A DNA stretch of 7,511 nucleotides from NCBI GenBank assembly GCA_017551215.1, contig JAFZMA010000085.1:1-7511 (forward strand), written 5' to 3'. The DNA comes from Bacteroidales bacterium (GTDB lineage Bacteria > Bacteroidota > Bacteroidia > Bacteroidales > UBA932). The position numbers and the translations under genes are program-made. Shown here piece by piece: positions 7,053 through 7,511 of the stretch. Position 1 is the stretch's first letter. Every line of letters begins with the position of its first letter. Under the pieces are notes generated by a model. That model was not told the DNA's origin, searched no databases, and was given only the letters and a program-made list of their open reading frames with translations.

Positions 7053-7511
7053 AAGCGCACTCCGGACTGCCAGAACAGCCGTTGAAAACGCGATCTGAAG
7101 GTTATATCCTCCCGTATCTCCATCCAGATCAAGCAGTTCCCCTGCAAAGAAAAGACCGGGAACCAGTTTGCTTTCCATTGTCTTCTGGGAGACTTCCTTT
7201 AGGGAAACCCCTCCGTTTGTTACTACGCATCTTTGGAAACCCACGTATGAGACTATCTTGAATCTCATCTGCTTGAGAGCCTGCGGAAGCCTTTCCGCAG
7301 CCTTTCCCGGAGCCATCTGTGCAAGTTCTTTATTGAGGTGGAGGAACGCCGGAATTATCTGTCTTGGAAGCAGTTTCGAAAGAAGATAGCGGAGGGTGTT
7401 GTTACCGGAAGAAGCTTCCCGTTTTATTCTCTGTGCAAGTTGGTTTTCAGACAGTGCCGGTTTCATATCCAGAATAACTGCCACCTTCTGGCCATTGTCC
7501 ATGGCTTCCAC
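7047..7511 (-). CDS. BaiN/HI0933-family FAD-dependent oxidoreductase, C-terminal fragment (runs off right edge)
   Basis: The last 154 or so residues of a flavoprotein; the N-terminus, including the FAD-binding GxGxxG site, lies beyond base 7511. The terminal motif block is diagnostic of the HI0933 (YhiN/BaiN) NAD(P)/FAD-dependent oxidoreductase family: VVTNGGVSLKEVSQKTMESK (96-115), then LVPGLFFAGELLDLDGDTGG (116-135) and YNLQIAFST (136-144), which form part of the FAD pocket. The preceding part (LRYLLSKLLPRQIIPAFL, 40-57) belongs to the helical insert domain of the family. The physiological substrate of most members is unknown; BaiN itself is linked to bile-acid dehydroxylation, but family membership does not imply that here. 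After YNLQIAFST the protein reads AVLAVRSALL where homologues usually have G-x-x-A-G, a small deviation. The first visible codon is GTG, but it is only the window edge, not a supported start. The TGA overlaps the convergent neighbour's stop by 6 bp. Confidence 0.92.
   Translation of the reverse strand: MEAMDNGQKVAVILDMKPALSENQLAQRIKREASSGNNTLRYLLSKLLPRQIIPAFLHLNKELAQMAPGKAAERLPQALKQMRFKIVSYVGFQRCVVTNGGVSLKEVSQKTMESKLVPGLFFAGELLDLDGDTGGYNLQIAFSTAVLAVRSALL
7281..7300. repeat. Perfect 8-bp inverted repeat with 4-base loop inside the flavoprotein gene
   Basis: CTGCGGAA-GCCT-TTCCGCAG pairs perfectly over eight bases around a four-base loop. It lies within the coding sequence of the minus-strand flavoprotein (around residues 71-77 of the visible part). 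No T-run follows on either strand, so it does not look like an intrinsic terminator. It is most likely a coincidence of codon choice, though the RNA could form a small hairpin. Confidence 0.5.

Noticed and set aside
1..7511. Search for a defence system, CRISPR array, insertion sequence or tRNA
   Set aside because: Coding density is near complete with housekeeping genes; no direct-repeat array, transposase motif, terminal inverted repeat pair or cloverleaf was seen.

Overview
This window is ordinary chromosomal housekeeping DNA from a member of the Bacteroidota, most likely of the Bacteroidales. The best evidence is the 286-residue primary sigma factor. It lacks region 1.1 and carries the short N-terminus typical of Bacteroidota RpoD (begins [11 protein letters not shown]). 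Starts without Shine-Dalgarno sequences and a TAnnTTTG-type promoter box upstream of dnaN agree with this. I saw no mobile element, CRISPR array, tRNA or rRNA, and no sign of a horizontally acquired block.

Left half, minus strand (1-4528): four genes packed head to tail, read right to left. They are rpoD (primary sigma factor), an AgcS-family sodium:alanine/glycine symporter, argS (arginyl-tRNA synthetase), and the N-terminal quarter of a YgiQ-family radical SAM protein that runs off the left edge. The gaps between stop and start codons are 1, 2 and 0 bases, so this looks like one operon. It links transcription initiation, amino-acid uptake and tRNA charging.

Centre (4529-4653): a 125-bp divergent intergenic region. 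It holds a good Bacteroidota-type promoter for dnaN and a weaker, overlapping candidate for rpoD.

Right half, plus strand (4654-7052): dnaN (beta sliding clamp), then a DEDDh 3'-5' exonuclease of the DnaQ/epsilon type with an ExoX-like C-terminal segment. Last is a small protein that looks like a divergent, probably non-catalytic relative of the fumarylacetoacetate hydrolase (FAH) fold. The last two genes overlap by an ATGA junction, so the three probably form one replication-linked operon. It ends tail to tail, with a 6-bp overlap, against the C-terminal part of a minus-strand BaiN/HI0933-family flavoprotein that runs off the right edge.

No gene-free stretch exceeds 300 bases. I found no convincing new system. 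The most unusual item is the FAH-like putative pseudoenzyme translationally coupled to the clamp/exonuclease pair.
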